Counted from the stretch's first letter, positions 8,496 to 17,752 are shown. The stretch is DNA of 64,000 bases from JAEZBP01 sp963832725 (GCA_963832725.1 CAWHVG010000003.1:1612001-1676000); one strand, 5' to 3'. Program-made: numbers and translations. The notes: a model not told the origin generated them from the sequence alone.

Positions 8496-9503
8496 TCAGC
8501 TCTTCTGCTTCTCGTCGTTCTCGTCGAGGCTCTCGCCGAGCTTGGCCAAGAGCGCCTTCGCCTTCGGGCGGAGCGTGGTGGCCATGAAGTCGTAGACGTC
8601 CAGCAGATCCCGCGGGGTGTGCCCCGACCGCTCGAGCCGGGCGCGCACCGACTCCGCCATCGCCACCATCCTCCGGTAGAGCTCGGGCGTGGGGTGGGCG
8701 TCGTAGACCAACCCGGGCGAGATCCAGCGGGCCTGCTGCCGGGTCACGCTCGGTTTGATGGCGAAGTGCTCGTCCGGGTGCACGAGCGCGGCGAACGCGC
8801 TGACGAGCGGCCAGCTCACCCGGTGATCCTCCGCCTGCCCGAGCGAGTGGACCAGCGCCGCGAAGCGACGCGCGAAGCAATCCTCACCGTAGAGCAGGTC
8901 GCGGAGCGCGAGGGCGAAGGCCTCCTCTTGCGACGACGGCAGGTGACGCAAAGCGGCCGTGTCCTTGCTGCCGGTCAAATCCGTCGCGCCGAGCACGGCC
9001 TTGGCGGCGTCGACGACGGCCCGGTGCTCCCCGGCCTCAATCGCGCGGTCGAGCGCCTCTTTCGAGAGCTTCTCGTGGGCGTCCGCGATGGCGGCGTCCC
9101 GGTGCCGCTTCAGCCGTCGACCCTCCGACCCGCCGCGGATCTTCGACACCCACGTCGGATCCTCGAAGCCCTTCGGATAGAGCGCCTCGAAGATCCGCTG
9201 CTGATCCTCGAAGCTGACCATCTGCTCGAGCGCCTTCGGCGTCGGGCCCGGCTCGCGGCGCCCCCGCTCGATGCGCAGCATGGCCTTGAGGTCGCGCACG
9301 ATGTCGACCGCGCGCTCGACCGGGTCCTCGACCTCCTCCAAGAGCTCGTAGTAGCCCCGCTTGAACGTGCGTAGCTGCCCGTCCTGGAACTGGTAGCGAC
9401 GCTGCTCGCGTCCCTCCCAGGCGAGAATCGCGAAGCCCCATCGGGGGCGCTTGCTGTGCGCGTAAAGCGTGGGGGCGTTGTCGTCGGTGGTCTGGGTCTG
9501 CAT
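8496..9503 (-). CDS. conserved-looking hypothetical protein
   Basis: 335 residues, soluble, with no signal peptide or membrane helix. The start ATG 9503 has a strong GAGGAGG five bases upstream. The N-terminus (about 12-60) has a beta-rich segment with RWGFAILAWEGREQRRYQF, faintly like a WGR domain. The remainder is helical and charged, ending in DENDEKQKS. I cannot assign a function. It is transcribed away from the kinase gene across a 336-bp gap, and 4 kb of unrelated genes lie downstream, so context does not help. Confidence 0.75.
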   Translation of the reverse strand: MQTQTTDDNAPTLYAHSKRPRWGFAILAWEGREQRRYQFQDGQLRTFKRGYYELLEEVEDPVERAVDIVRDLKAMLRIERGRREPGPTPKALEQMVSFEDQQRIFEALYPKGFEDPTWVSKIRGGSEGRRLKRHRDAAIADAHEKLSKEALDRAIEAGEHRAVVDAAKAVLGATDLTGSKDTAALRHLPSSQEEAFALALRDLLYGEDCFARRFAALVHSLGQAEDHRVSWPLVSAFAALVHPDEHFAIKPSVTRQQARWISPGLVYDAHPTPELYRRMVAMAESVRARLERSGHTPRDLLDVYDFMATTLRPKAKALLAKLGESLDENDEKQKS

Positions 9504-9839
9504 CGTCCTCCTCGTGGTGTTCGCGCTGCGGCGGGTGGCGAAGCGCGACGGAACAATCCCGCCGTCGATGAGGCGTGATGTTCGCCTCACCGGCTTCGTC
9601 CGCATTCGAAAGGCCGCGCAAGAGGGAAGCACGCGGGCCCGAACGGCCCGTGTTGCTACCCGAGATTCGGGACACTGACCCCTCGATCAGCGTCCTCACT
9701 GCGCGGCAGCGTCCGGGCTCTCGCCCAGGCTCGTTCGACGCAGCGACGCTTTCAATAAAGCACCGATCGGCGATCAGTTCAAATCTGCGCCTTTGTCTCG
9801 GCGCGCTGGGGACGGCCGTGGTATCCACGGCGAGCCGCC
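9504..9839. other. divergent intergenic region
   Basis: Separates the hypothetical gene (minus) and the kinase gene (plus). It holds a 7-bp hairpin, TGAGGCG/CGCCTCA at 9569-9589, and a relatively AT-rich stretch at 9748-9785. No gene seen. Confidence 0.4.
9819..9827 (+). promoter_or_regulatory. candidate extended -10 (TGG TATCCA)
   Basis: A TGn motif directly precedes TATCCA, 12 bases before the kinase ATG at 9840. This would give a 5' leader of roughly five bases. Confidence 0.3.
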
Positions 9840-11510
9840 ATGGCGATTCGCTGCAGGGCCTGTGGACAGGACAACCGCGACGGCGCGTCGTACTGCCGGA
9901 AGTGCGGCTCCCGGCTCGACGTCGACCCCGGCGCCGACCCGCTCGTCGGCTGTCTCCTCGCGGACCGCTACCGCGTCACGCGCGTGCTCGGCGAAGGCGG
10001 GATGGGCCGTGTGTACCTGGCCGAGCAACAGCTCGGGACGGCCACCCGCAAGGTGGCGATCAAGGTGCTGCACGGCAGCCACAGCGACGACGAGACCCTG
10101 CGCCGCCGTTTCTACGGCGAGTGCGAGGTGGTCGTTCAGCTCACCCACCCGAACACGATCCAGTTCCACGACTTCGGGGAGCTGCCCGACGGCCGCCTCT
10201 ACATCGTGATGGAGCACATCGAGGGCGAGTCGCTCGCCGAAGCGATGGCGGCCGGACCGATGCCGCTCGCCCGCGTGGATCGGATCCTGACCCAGATCGC
10301 CGGCTCGCTCGCAGAGGCGCACGCCCACGGCATCGTCCATCGCGACCTCAAGCCGGAGAACGTTCTGCTCACCAGCCGCGGCGGCGAGGCCGACTTCGTG
10401 AAAGTCTGCGACTTCGGCATCGCCAAGCGGACGCAGGGCGCCGAGGTCTCGGCGCTGACGCTGCGCGGGACGGTGGTGGGAACGCCGCGCTACATGAGCC
10501 CCGAGCAGCTCACCGGCGCGGACGTCGACGGCCGGAGCGACGTCTACAGCCTCGGGCTGATCCTCTTCGAGATGCTCACCGGCGAGCCGCCCTTCACCGC
10601 GAGCTCACCGGCGGAGTGGGCGGCGCGGCACACCACGTCGGAGCCGAAGTCGCTCGACGCGTTCCCGAGCGCGCGGGAGCTGCCGCCGCACCGCAAGCAG
10701 GCGGTGATGGCCGCGCTGGCGAAGCTGCCTCACGAGCGCCCCGCTACCGCGAAAGCGCTCGCCGCCGCCTTCATGGGTCAGCACGAGGAGGTCACGCCCG
10801 CGCCCGCCCCCCGCACGCCCATCCGCGTCGACCAAACGGCGCCCACGCTGCACGCGTCACCCGCCGCCGGGATGCACCGGGCCACGCTCTCCGAGCCGGT
10901 GCTGAGACCGGCCGGCGTACGCTCGCGCGGGCGCGTCGTGGCGACGCTCTTGGCGTTCACCCTCGGCGCGGCGGGGCTGGGCGGCGCGGCGTTCGTGACG
11001 CTGCGCTCCGGGACCACGGCGGGTGTGCCGGACGACGCGGGCGTCGAGACAGACTCCGGTGCAAGCGACGGGGGCCCGCCGGACGCGGGCGACGCCGAGC
11101 CCGAGCCGGCCGACTGGATCCGCATGGTCCAACTCGAGCGCAACGTGACCGACGCCGCCCTCGCGCTCGGCCCGCCGGACGGCCGCTACGCCGTGGTACG
11201 CCCCGGCGGAACGCTGAACCTCGAGGCCGCGGCCGGCACCCGCATCGCCACGGACGGAGCGGCGGGGCCCGACATCCTGATCCGCATCGACGACGAGCGC
11301 TCCGGCCCCTACCGCGCCGACGTGGGCGTCGATAGCCACCGCTACACGACCGTCGGCTCGGCCATCGTCGGCTCGCTGCCGCTCGACGCCGATCAGTACG
11401 GCATCGATCGCATCCGCTACGTGCGCATCAAGAACAGAGGGCGCGAAAACCTCTACGTCGACGCGGTCGGCGTGTATCGCACGGAGCGCCTGCGGCCGGG
11501 CGAGCCCTGA
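9840..11510 (+). CDS. membrane Ser/Thr protein kinase with N-terminal zinc ribbon
   Basis: 556-residue Hanks-type kinase. A zinc ribbon uses CRACG (5-8) and CRKCG (19-23). The kinase domain (about 44-315) has the glycine loop VLGEGGMGRVYLAE, Lys about 75 in VAIKVL, catalytic HRDLKPEN, the DFG of CDFGIAK and GTPRYMSPEQ, so it should be active. A Pro-rich linker leads to one membrane helix at about 362-385, then an extracytoplasmic beta-sandwich of about 150 residues ending GVYRTERLRPGEP. This is the usual layout of myxobacterial PknB-like sensors. The ligand of the outer domain and the substrates are unknown. A PP2C phosphatase lies 5 kb away. Confidence 0.92.
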   Translation: MAIRCRACGQDNRDGASYCRKCGSRLDVDPGADPLVGCLLADRYRVTRVLGEGGMGRVYLAEQQLGTATRKVAIKVLHGSHSDDETLRRRFYGECEVVVQLTHPNTIQFHDFGELPDGRLYIVMEHIEGESLAEAMAAGPMPLARVDRILTQIAGSLAEAHAHGIVHRDLKPENVLLTSRGGEADFVKVCDFGIAKRTQGAEVSALTLRGTVVGTPRYMSPEQLTGADVDGRSDVYSLGLILFEMLTGEPPFTASSPAEWAARHTTSEPKSLDAFPSARELPPHRKQAVMAALAKLPHERPATAKALAAAFMGQHEEVTPAPAPRTPIRVDQTAPTLHASPAAGMHRATLSEPVLRPAGVRSRGRVVATLLAFTLGAAGLGGAAFVTLRSGTTAGVPDDAGVETDSGASDGGPPDAGDAEPEPADWIRMVQLERNVTDAALALGPPDGRYAVVRPGGTLNLEAAAGTRIATDGAAGPDILIRIDDERSGPYRADVGVDSHRYTTVGSAIVGSLPLDADQYGIDRIRYVRIKNRGRENLYVDAVGVYRTERLRPGEP

Positions 11511-11598
11511 GCGCGCCGCCGGTGCGACGCGATCCCCGATGTTCAGCGCTTCCCGTCCGTGAACCGTGGTCGCGAGCGCGGCGACGGTCCGCTCGGCC

Positions 11599-11979
11599 TC
11601 AGCAGCGACGGCCGCGACCGGCCGGATCGGCGAACTGGCCGGCGTCGCTGTCCGAGCACCGGTGGCATCGGCCGTTTCCTGCCGCGTCGGCGTGGCGCCC
11701 CGCGTCGCGATCGGTACACCCGGTCGGGCCGCGCTGCCGTCCGTGGCCGGGGCGGTCGGCGTCGGGGCCGGTGTCGCTGTCGGTCACGCCCGTCCGCCCT
11801 CGGCCTGCGGCGTCGGCGCGCACCCCCGTGTCGCTGTCGGCCTGCGCGCGCGCGAGCGTCGGGACACCGAACGCCAACGTGGCGCCGAGCGCCATCAGGG
11901 CGGATCGGCGACCGAGCCGTTCGGTGGCGATGTCGGCGTCGGAGAGCGTGACCTTCGGGGAACGGGGATCGTGGGGCAC
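11599..11979 (-). CDS. small exported protein made of DSD-TG repeats (candidate JmjC substrate)
   Basis: 126 residues. A 25-residue polar N-terminus precedes a twin-arginine-like signal (GRRSALMALGATLAFGVPTLARA). The remainder is four degenerate repeats of about 17-22 residues with the pattern [TAS]-D-S/R-D-[TA]-G-x-x-A-D-x-x-G-x-G-R: ADSDTGVRADAAGRGR, TDSDTGPDADRPGHGR, TDRDAGRHADAAGNGR, SDSDAGQFADPAGRGR. Cys residues sit between the later units. It is divergent, across 161 bp, from a JmjC-type oxygenase. Such oxygenases hydroxylate Asp, Asn, His or Arg, so this protein is a plausible substrate (inference). Repeat proteins of this DSD-G type occur in other bacteria, but I know of no established role. 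Confidence 0.7.
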   Translation of the reverse strand: MPHDPRSPKVTLSDADIATERLGRRSALMALGATLAFGVPTLARAQADSDTGVRADAAGRGRTGVTDSDTGPDADRPGHGRQRGPTGCTDRDAGRHADAAGNGRCHRCSDSDAGQFADPAGRGRRC

Positions 11980-12079
11980 GGCGCGAGCACCTCGTTCGCG
12001 ATGCGACGGCCCGACCGCACCGGACCGCCCGAAGTCTCACGCCTCTTCGCTCCACGGGCCACCGGCCACCGCATTGTCG

Positions 12080-12085
12080 TTGACA
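12080..12085 (+). promoter_or_regulatory. TTGACA, candidate -35 of the JmjC gene
   Basis: An exact TTGACA consensus lies 55 bases upstream of the ATG at 12141. A weak TAGTTG follows after 15 bases. The long AT-richer leader ends in GGGAG before the gene. Confidence 0.35.
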
Positions 12086-12140
12086 AGAGATGCACGCGGG
12101 TAGTTGCCTTTGGCACCCCCACCCAGGGAGCAAATTTTCG

Positions 12141-13328
12141 ATGGCACGCCCCAAGCGCTGGGATCTCGCCCGGCTCATCCAACCTGCGTCGTCGGACGCC
12201 TTCTTCGACACCCACTTCGAGACCTCGGTGCTCCACGTCCCACGCGAGGACCAGGGCTACTACCACTCGCTGCTCAGCCTCGAAGAGATCGACCGCGTGC
12301 TCACCACGCTGCACCTCTCGCATCCTTCGGTGCACATGGCCAACGCGGCCAAATCGCTGCAGGTGTCGGACTACACCTACCCGTCGGGGCTCATCGACGC
12401 GGCTCGCCTCTACCAGGAGTACGCGGACGGCGGGACCATCGTGCTGAACAACCTCGAGGGCTCGCTGCCCTCGCTGGCCGACCTCTGCCGCTCCATGGAG
12501 CGCGAGTTCTCGTGCCGCTTCCAGTGCAACATCTACGTCACGCCGGGAGGCAGCGCGCAGGGGCTCAAGACGCACTACGACACCCACGACGTCTTCGTCC
12601 TGCAAATCGAAGGCACCAAGCACTGGCGCATCTACGACACGCCGATCGAGCGGCCCTTCCGCGGCCAGGACTTCACGCCCGACCGCTACCAGGCGGGCGA
12701 GCTGACGATGGAGTTCGACCTGCAGCCGGGGGACATGGTCTACGTGCCGCGCGGGGTGATGCACGACGCCACCAGCACCGACAGCGACAGCTGCCACATC
12801 ACCCTCGGCGTGCTCCCGACGAGCTGGACCGATCTCTTGCTCGAGTCGGTGGCGCGGGTCGCGCTCGAGGACTCCGAGCTGCGCCGGAGCCTGCCTCCGG
12901 GCTTCGCCCAGCAGGATTTCGACCGCGAGCAGGCGCGGGCGACCTTCCGCGACGTGCTGCGGCGCGTCATCGAGAAGGCCGAGCTCGACCCGGCGCTCGA
13001 CCACTTCGCCGAAGACCTCGTCTCGACGCGTCACTCGCTGCTCTTCGGGCAGATGCAGCAGATCCACCGGCTGCCCTCGCTGACGGTCGACGACCGCGCC
13101 GGCGCGCGCGCGAACCTGCTCTATCACGTCCACCGGGACGACACGCACGTGCACCTGAACGCCTACGGCGGGCGGATCAGCCTGCCGGTGCACGCGGCCG
13201 AGCCGCTCGAGTTCGCGCTGGCCAACGACGAGTACCGCATCGGCGACCTGCCGGGGGATCTCGACAATCCGGGCAAGCTGGTGCTGATCCGCCGGCTGGT
13301 CCGGGAGGGGCTGGTCGAGATCCTGTAG
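12141..13328 (+). CDS. JmjC/cupin_4-type 2-oxoglutarate oxygenase (ROXA-like)
   Basis: 395-residue Fe(II)/2-oxoglutarate oxygenase of the RoxA/YcfD (cupin_4) group. The iron site is the HxD of THYDTHDVFVLQIEGTKHWR near residues 150-170 and the distal His in DMVYVPRGVMHDAT near 210. The region after the barrel (about 230-395) is the helical dimerisation plus winged-helix-like part typical of ribosomal oxygenases, ending in RRLVREGLVEIL. Relatives hydroxylate Arg or His of ribosomal proteins. Here the divergent neighbour encodes a small repeat protein rich in Asp, which may be the target instead. GGGAG lies 11 bases before the ATG. Oxygenase class is confident; the substrate is not. Confidence 0.88.
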   Translation: MARPKRWDLARLIQPASSDAFFDTHFETSVLHVPREDQGYYHSLLSLEEIDRVLTTLHLSHPSVHMANAAKSLQVSDYTYPSGLIDAARLYQEYADGGTIVLNNLEGSLPSLADLCRSMEREFSCRFQCNIYVTPGGSAQGLKTHYDTHDVFVLQIEGTKHWRIYDTPIERPFRGQDFTPDRYQAGELTMEFDLQPGDMVYVPRGVMHDATSTDSDSCHITLGVLPTSWTDLLLESVARVALEDSELRRSLPPGFAQQDFDREQARATFRDVLRRVIEKAELDPALDHFAEDLVSTRHSLLFGQMQQIHRLPSLTVDDRAGARANLLYHVHRDDTHVHLNAYGGRISLPVHAAEPLEFALANDEYRIGDLPGDLDNPGKLVLIRRLVREGLVEIL

Positions 13329-13432
13329 GGCCGCATCCGGCCTAAGGCCCAGCTCGAGCCCTCGGCGCGTAGATCGGAGCCGCGCGCGCCGAGGGCCGGC
13401 GAGATTGGCTGGGAATCACCGATACGGAGGGC

Positions 13433-13438
13433 TAGCCT
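13433..13438 (+). promoter_or_regulatory. candidate -10 TAGCCT just upstream of a GTG start
   Basis: TAGCCT ends six bases before the GTG at 13445, so the transcript would begin at or next to the start codon. Confidence 0.35.
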
Positions 13439-13444
13439 CGCGAC

Positions 13445-15670
13445 GTGGAGCGACGCCGCGGCTCACCGCAGGCCCTCGTGCTGCTGCTGGCGCTCGCGTT
13501 GTGGTCGTTCCGTCCGCACGCGAGCCTGTGGTCGCTCCTCGCGGCGTATGCGCTCGCGTGGCTCGCGGTGTCCGTCGTGATGGCGGTGAAACCGCGGGAG
13601 CTGCGCCTCTCACTCAGCCGGCCGCAGTGGGCGGCGCTGACCTTGGCGGTGGTGCTGCCGGCGGGCGCTCGCGCGTACTCGCTCCGCGACGAGCTCTTCG
13701 AGAGCGAGGCACTGACGGCCCTCGATCACGATGTCGCCGCGCACGTCCGGCTGGAGCGCACGCCTTCGATCGCGCCGCCTCTCGTCACCGTGGACCGACC
13801 GCAGACCTTCTACGTGCACGCGCCGAACGCAGGGCGGGTCCGGGTGCGCTTCGGTGAAGGCGCGACGCGCATCGACGCGGTCGATCTCGGCCACGGCCTC
13901 TTCCGGGTCGAGTACGATCCTCGACGTCAGGGTCCGCCGAGCCCGACCGACGGGCCGCTCAGCGCGATCCTGGAGGTCGACGGGAGCGCGTATCGACGCA
14001 GCATGCTGGCCGTGACGCCGCTGCCCCACCCGCGCTGGCTCGCGCCCTCCCCTTCCCGCCGACGCGCGGCGGCCGTGAGCGAGGAGACGGACGAGCTCTT
14101 CGTGATCGACGCGCGCGGGCAAACGCGGCGGATCGAGGTCGACGACGGACCGACCGATGCGCGCTTCGTGAGCGAGGACGAGGTCGTCGTCGCCCACCGC
14201 TACGGAAGCGCGCTGCTCCGCGTCGACGTGCGCGCCGGTGAGGTCGTCGGCCGCACACCCGTGGGTCCCTTCGGGCTGCACCTGGCGGCGCGGGAGGGCT
14301 GGGTCGCGCTCACGCAGGGCGGCGAGGCGCCGCGGGTGGTGCTCTTCGACGCGGCGGGATCCGCGCTGGCCGAGGCGGAGCCGACGTTCGCACCGGACCA
14401 GGTGGCGTTCGGGCCGAGCGCGGACGTCCTCGTCGTCAGCAGCGTGCGGCCGCCTGCGCTCCACCGCTTCACGGTGGAAGGCGATGCGCTGCGCGAGGAT
14501 CGCCCGCCGCTCGTGCTCGGGCGGCCGGCGGTGGCGATGGGCGCGCATCCGAGCGGCGCCTCGGTGGTGGTGGCCGTCACCGACTATGCGCCGGACGGTG
14601 AGCACCTCGGCAACCACTACGTGCAGGACCAGCTGCTGACAATCGACGTGAGCTCGTGGTCCGTCGTCGGCCAACGGCTGACGGCCCGGCGGACGCCGCG
14701 CCAAGACAGCCCGGGCGACGTGGATCGGGGCGTCTCGCCGATGGGGATCGACGTGCTCGAGGACGGGACCGCGCTCGTCGCGTTCGCGGGCACCGACGAT
14801 GCGTGGTGGATCCCGCCGGGCGAGGGCGAGCCGACCATCCTCGCGCTGAGCGCGCCCCTGGCCGCGCCCTTCTCGGCCGTCGCGCTCGCGGGAGGTCGCA
14901 TCGCGATCAGCTCGCCCTGCTACGGCACGCTGGGGCTGCTCGCGGCGGATGGTCGGATCGTGCGCCACGCGCGCTTCGCACCGGACGACGACACGCTCTT
15001 GCACGAGGACGAGCGCGCGCTCCAGCGCCGGATCGGCGAGCGCAGCTTCTACGAGAGCACCAAGGCCGGCATCTCCTGCCAGTCCTGCCATCTGCACGGC
15101 GGCAGCGACGGCGCGCGCCACAACATCGGCGGCTCCACCCTGGTCTCCACCCTCGACACCCGCGGCGTGATGGGGACGCCGCCGTACTTGCGCGACGGTG
15201 GCTATCCGCTGCTCTCCAGCCTCGAGGACGTCTCCGAGGAGGTCTATCGCGGCTACTTGCGGCATCAGGGCGGCCGCCGGATCGGGATCGAGCGCTACCT
15301 CGAGGCCCAGCCGCGAGAGACGCCGCCGCGGCAGCTCGAAGGCCGGGACGACGCGCGCGAGCGGCGCGGGTTGGACGCGTTCGTGCGGGCGCGATGCCCG
15401 CTCTGCCACGCCTTCCCGGCGTTCACGAGCCTCGGCCAGCATCCGGAAGAGGCGCTTTTCCCCGCACGGGCGGCTCGCGGCGCGCCCGTCGAGCTCGACA
15501 CGCCCTCGCTCTTCGGACTCGGCACGAGCGCGCCCTACCTGGTCGACGGACGCGCCGAGACGCTGCGCTCGGTCTTTCGCGACCACGACCCGGCCCATCG
15601 CCACGGCGACACGGCGAGCCTGAGCGAGCGCGAGCTCGGCGATCTTCTCTACCTCCTCGGTGGGCTGTGA
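13445..15670 (+). CDS. membrane-anchored MauG-like dihaem protein with beta-propeller
   Basis: 741 residues from a GTG start. Two hydrophobic segments at about 10-50 anchor the protein, and a third near 58-75 may act as a further anchor. A beta-rich propeller-like region follows (about 180-500). The C-terminal 200 residues carry two c-type haem motifs, CQSCH (in GISCQSCHLHGG) and CPLCH (in ARCPLCHAF), with the surroundings of the cytochrome c peroxidase/MauG family (GVMGTPPYLRDGGYPLL, SLFGLGTSAPYLVDGRA). These enzymes reduce H2O2 or oxidise protein side chains at the cell surface. It overlaps the next gene by GTGA, so it probably works with that membrane haem protein. Confidence 0.82.
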   Translation: MERRRGSPQALVLLLALALWSFRPHASLWSLLAAYALAWLAVSVVMAVKPRELRLSLSRPQWAALTLAVVLPAGARAYSLRDELFESEALTALDHDVAAHVRLERTPSIAPPLVTVDRPQTFYVHAPNAGRVRVRFGEGATRIDAVDLGHGLFRVEYDPRRQGPPSPTDGPLSAILEVDGSAYRRSMLAVTPLPHPRWLAPSPSRRRAAAVSEETDELFVIDARGQTRRIEVDDGPTDARFVSEDEVVVAHRYGSALLRVDVRAGEVVGRTPVGPFGLHLAAREGWVALTQGGEAPRVVLFDAAGSALAEAEPTFAPDQVAFGPSADVLVVSSVRPPALHRFTVEGDALREDRPPLVLGRPAVAMGAHPSGASVVVAVTDYAPDGEHLGNHYVQDQLLTIDVSSWSVVGQRLTARRTPRQDSPGDVDRGVSPMGIDVLEDGTALVAFAGTDDAWWIPPGEGEPTILALSAPLAAPFSAVALAGGRIAISSPCYGTLGLLAADGRIVRHARFAPDDDTLLHEDERALQRRIGERSFYESTKAGISCQSCHLHGGSDGARHNIGGSTLVSTLDTRGVMGTPPYLRDGGYPLLSSLEDVSEEVYRGYLRHQGGRRIGIERYLEAQPRETPPRQLEGRDDARERRGLDAFVRARCPLCHAFPAFTSLGQHPEEALFPARAARGAPVELDTPSLFGLGTSAPYLVDGRAETLRSVFRDHDPAHRHGDTASLSERELGDLLYLLGGL

Positions 15671-16263
15671 AGGACGCCGCCGCCGCGAAGCCGGCGCGGC
15701 ACGGCTCCGTGATCTACGCGCTCGCGGCCTTCGCCGTCGTCGCGCTCGGTGCGCTCGGCACGCGCCGCGGCTGGGCGCTCGAGCGAGAGCTCTTCTGGGT
15801 GCGGGCGAGCGGTTGGTGCGCGCTCTCGTTTCTTCTCTCGGCCCTGTCGGCCACGCCGGTGGGCAAGGTCCTGCGGCGGCTCGGCCGGAGCTCCGCGCAG
15901 GTCGCCCCCGTCCGTCGCGCCCTCGGCATCGGCGCGGCCGTGCTGGCGACGCTCCACGGCGCGATCTCCCTGAGCACCTACCTCGCGGGCTCGTTGGATC
16001 GCGTGCTGGAGCTGGTCTGGGTCCGCGCGGGGCTGCTCGCGTGGGCCATTCTGGCCGCGCTGTGGCTGACCAGCTATCCGGCGCTCGTCCGGCGGGCACG
16101 GATCCGCGTCTGGAAGCCGCTCCACCGGCTCGCCTACGTCGCCGCGCTCTTCGCGCTCCAGCACACGCTCCTGGCGCCGCTCGCCCCGCGCGAGTGGGTT
16201 CTGGCGACTTTCGGCGCCGCGATCGCCATCGGGCTCTTGCGCTTGCTGCCCGCGCGCCGGTGA
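15667..16263 (+). CDS. ferric-reductase-like (YedZ/MsrQ-type) membrane haem protein
   Basis: 198 residues, almost entirely membrane helices (about five or six). Histidines typical of the ferric reductase-like transmembrane family sit in VLATLHGAISLSTYL, WKPLHRLAYVA and ALQHTLL. Family members bind b haem and pass electrons across the inner membrane, for example MsrQ to MsrP. The GTG start at 15667 overlaps the stop of the upstream dihaem gene, so it is translationally coupled. I infer that it supplies or takes electrons for that protein. No MsrP-like molybdoenzyme is nearby, so a classic MsrPQ role is unlikely. Confidence 0.8.
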   Translation: MKDAAAAKPARHGSVIYALAAFAVVALGALGTRRGWALERELFWVRASGWCALSFLLSALSATPVGKVLRRLGRSSAQVAPVRRALGIGAAVLATLHGAISLSTYLAGSLDRVLELVWVRAGLLAWAILAALWLTSYPALVRRARIRVWKPLHRLAYVAALFALQHTLLAPLAPREWVLATFGAAIAIGLLRLLPARR

Positions 16264-16407
16264 GCCGGCGACGGCCCCACCCGCACCGAGGCGGCCAGGG
16301 GCGGACGATTCGGCAGCCCGAGCGCCGTACACGAGAGGCCCGGACACGAGCACGGAACGCCCGCGAACGCGGAAGCGCAACCACGTGCGCCGATTCTCCC
16401 GCGCGGC

Positions 16408-16416
16408 TGGTATACT
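16408..16416 (+). promoter_or_regulatory. extended -10 promoter TGG TATACT, leaderless start
   Basis: TATACT, one base off TATAAT and with a TGn extension, ends six bases before the ATG at 16423. Transcription would start at about the A of the ATG, and no Shine-Dalgarno is present, so a leaderless mRNA is predicted. Confidence 0.55.
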
Positions 16417-16422
16417 CACCGG

Positions 16423-17468
16423 ATGACCGACGTCGTCCGCCCCCGCTCCGCGCTGCGGGTCCAGGGTGCAGGGAACTCCCACATCGGCGGCCGCGAGCAC
16501 AACGAGGACGCGGTGCTGCTGCGGCCGGACCTGGACCTCTACATGGTCGCGGACGGCGCGGGAGGGCACGCGGCCGGCAACGTCGCGTCCGTCCTGGCGA
16601 CGACCACCGCGGCCCACTACTTCGAGTCGACGCAGGAGGAAGCGCAGAACGCGCCTCCCTTCGACGCGATGGGGCTCTCGTGGGGCGCCCGCCGGTTGGC
16701 GACGGCGTTCCAGCGGGCCAACCGCGAGGTGATCGAGATCGCCGAGAGCTCCGACCGCCGCAAGGGCATGGGCACCACCCTGGTGGCGGCCTACTTCGAC
16801 CTGCCGCGCTCCACCTTGGTCATGGGCCACGTCGGCGACAGCCGCTGCTACCGCCTGCGCGACAACCGCCTCGAGCTGCTCACCCAAGACCACACGCTCC
16901 TCAACGACGTCCTCGAGCTCAAGCCCGACATCGACGCGGAGAGCGCGGCCAGGCTGCCGCGCAACGTGATCACCAACGCGCTCGGCATGGAGCCGAACGT
17001 GCGCGTGTCCGTGCGGACCTACGAGGTCGCCTCGGGGGACCGCTACCTCCTCTGCTCGGACGGGCTGACCGACGAGGTCGACGACGGTCAAATCAAGGAG
17101 GCGCTGGCCATGGGCGGGAGCCCGGAGGACCAGGTCCAGCTCCTGATCGACATGGCGACCGAAGGTGGCGCGCACGACAACATCGCGGCGGTCGTCCTGA
17201 CCTGCGGGGTCGCGCCCGGCGTCGGCAAGCTGCCCGCCAAGCCCGTCCCGCCGCGCCGCGCCTACCCTGAGGACGGCGAAGCGGAGGCGCTCCTCGAGAT
17301 GGACGTCGACGACGACGACGACGAGTCTTTCGAGGTGACGGTGCTCTCCGACCCGGACGACGACGACGCGCCCGAGATGGAATCGTGCAGGCTCGACCCG
17401 CGAGCGGAGCCGGAAAGCGGCGCCGCCGCGCGGACGACACGGTCGTGCAGAAGAAGCGCAAGCCCTGA
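16423..17468 (+). CDS. PP2C-type Ser/Thr protein phosphatase; frame break near 3' end
   Basis: A metal-dependent phosphatase that opposes Hanks-type kinases. All PP2C motifs are present: GREHNEDAVLL, VADGAGGHAAG, GMGTTLVAAYF, GHVGDSRCYRLRDNRL, LLCSDGLTDEV and HDNIAAVVL. After residue about 255 comes an acidic linker with runs of Asp. The open frame then continues for 240 residues over two other genes, which is implausible. Stepping back one base near the CCC at 17377-17379 yields a basic tail ending QKKRKP and a stop at 17466-17468, just before the convergent neighbour. The true end is therefore taken as 17468. A missing C in the sequence is the simplest cause. Confidence 0.88.
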
Positions 17469-17472
17469 GCGC

Positions 17473-17676
17473 TCAGAGCTCCTCGTCGACCAGCAGGTCC
17501 GAGACGTCCGGCGCGCGCGTCCAGCGGTCGTGCTGCTCGTCGTAGGCGCCGCCGCGAGCGAGGCCGCACTCGTAGCAGAGCACCGAGTCGTCGTAGGCGT
17601 AAGCCCGCTCGACGGAGCGCACTTCCGTCGCGCAGCTCGCACAAATCTCGTACTCGGCCTCTTCGGATCTGTGCAT
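17473..17676 (-). CDS. small C4 zinc-ribbon protein
   Basis: 67 residues. Two Cys pairs, CASC and CYEC, 22 residues apart (EICASCATEV...VLCYECGLARGG), form a likely C4 zinc finger resembling the DksA/TraR zinc-finger end. The remaining tail is acidic and ends LLVDEEL. It lies between the phosphatase (ending 17468) and the hotdog gene, on the opposite strand. The size and clean motif support a real gene, but the function is unknown. Confidence 0.65.
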   Translation of the reverse strand: MHRSEEAEYEICASCATEVRSVERAYAYDDSVLCYECGLARGGAYDEQHDRWTRAPDVSDLLVDEEL

Positions 17677-17752
17677 GACGCCGAAGGTAGCCCCACGCGG
17701 AGCCGCACAACTCGCCGTTCCCAGACGCGAAAAACGCGCCGGACGCCTCTTC

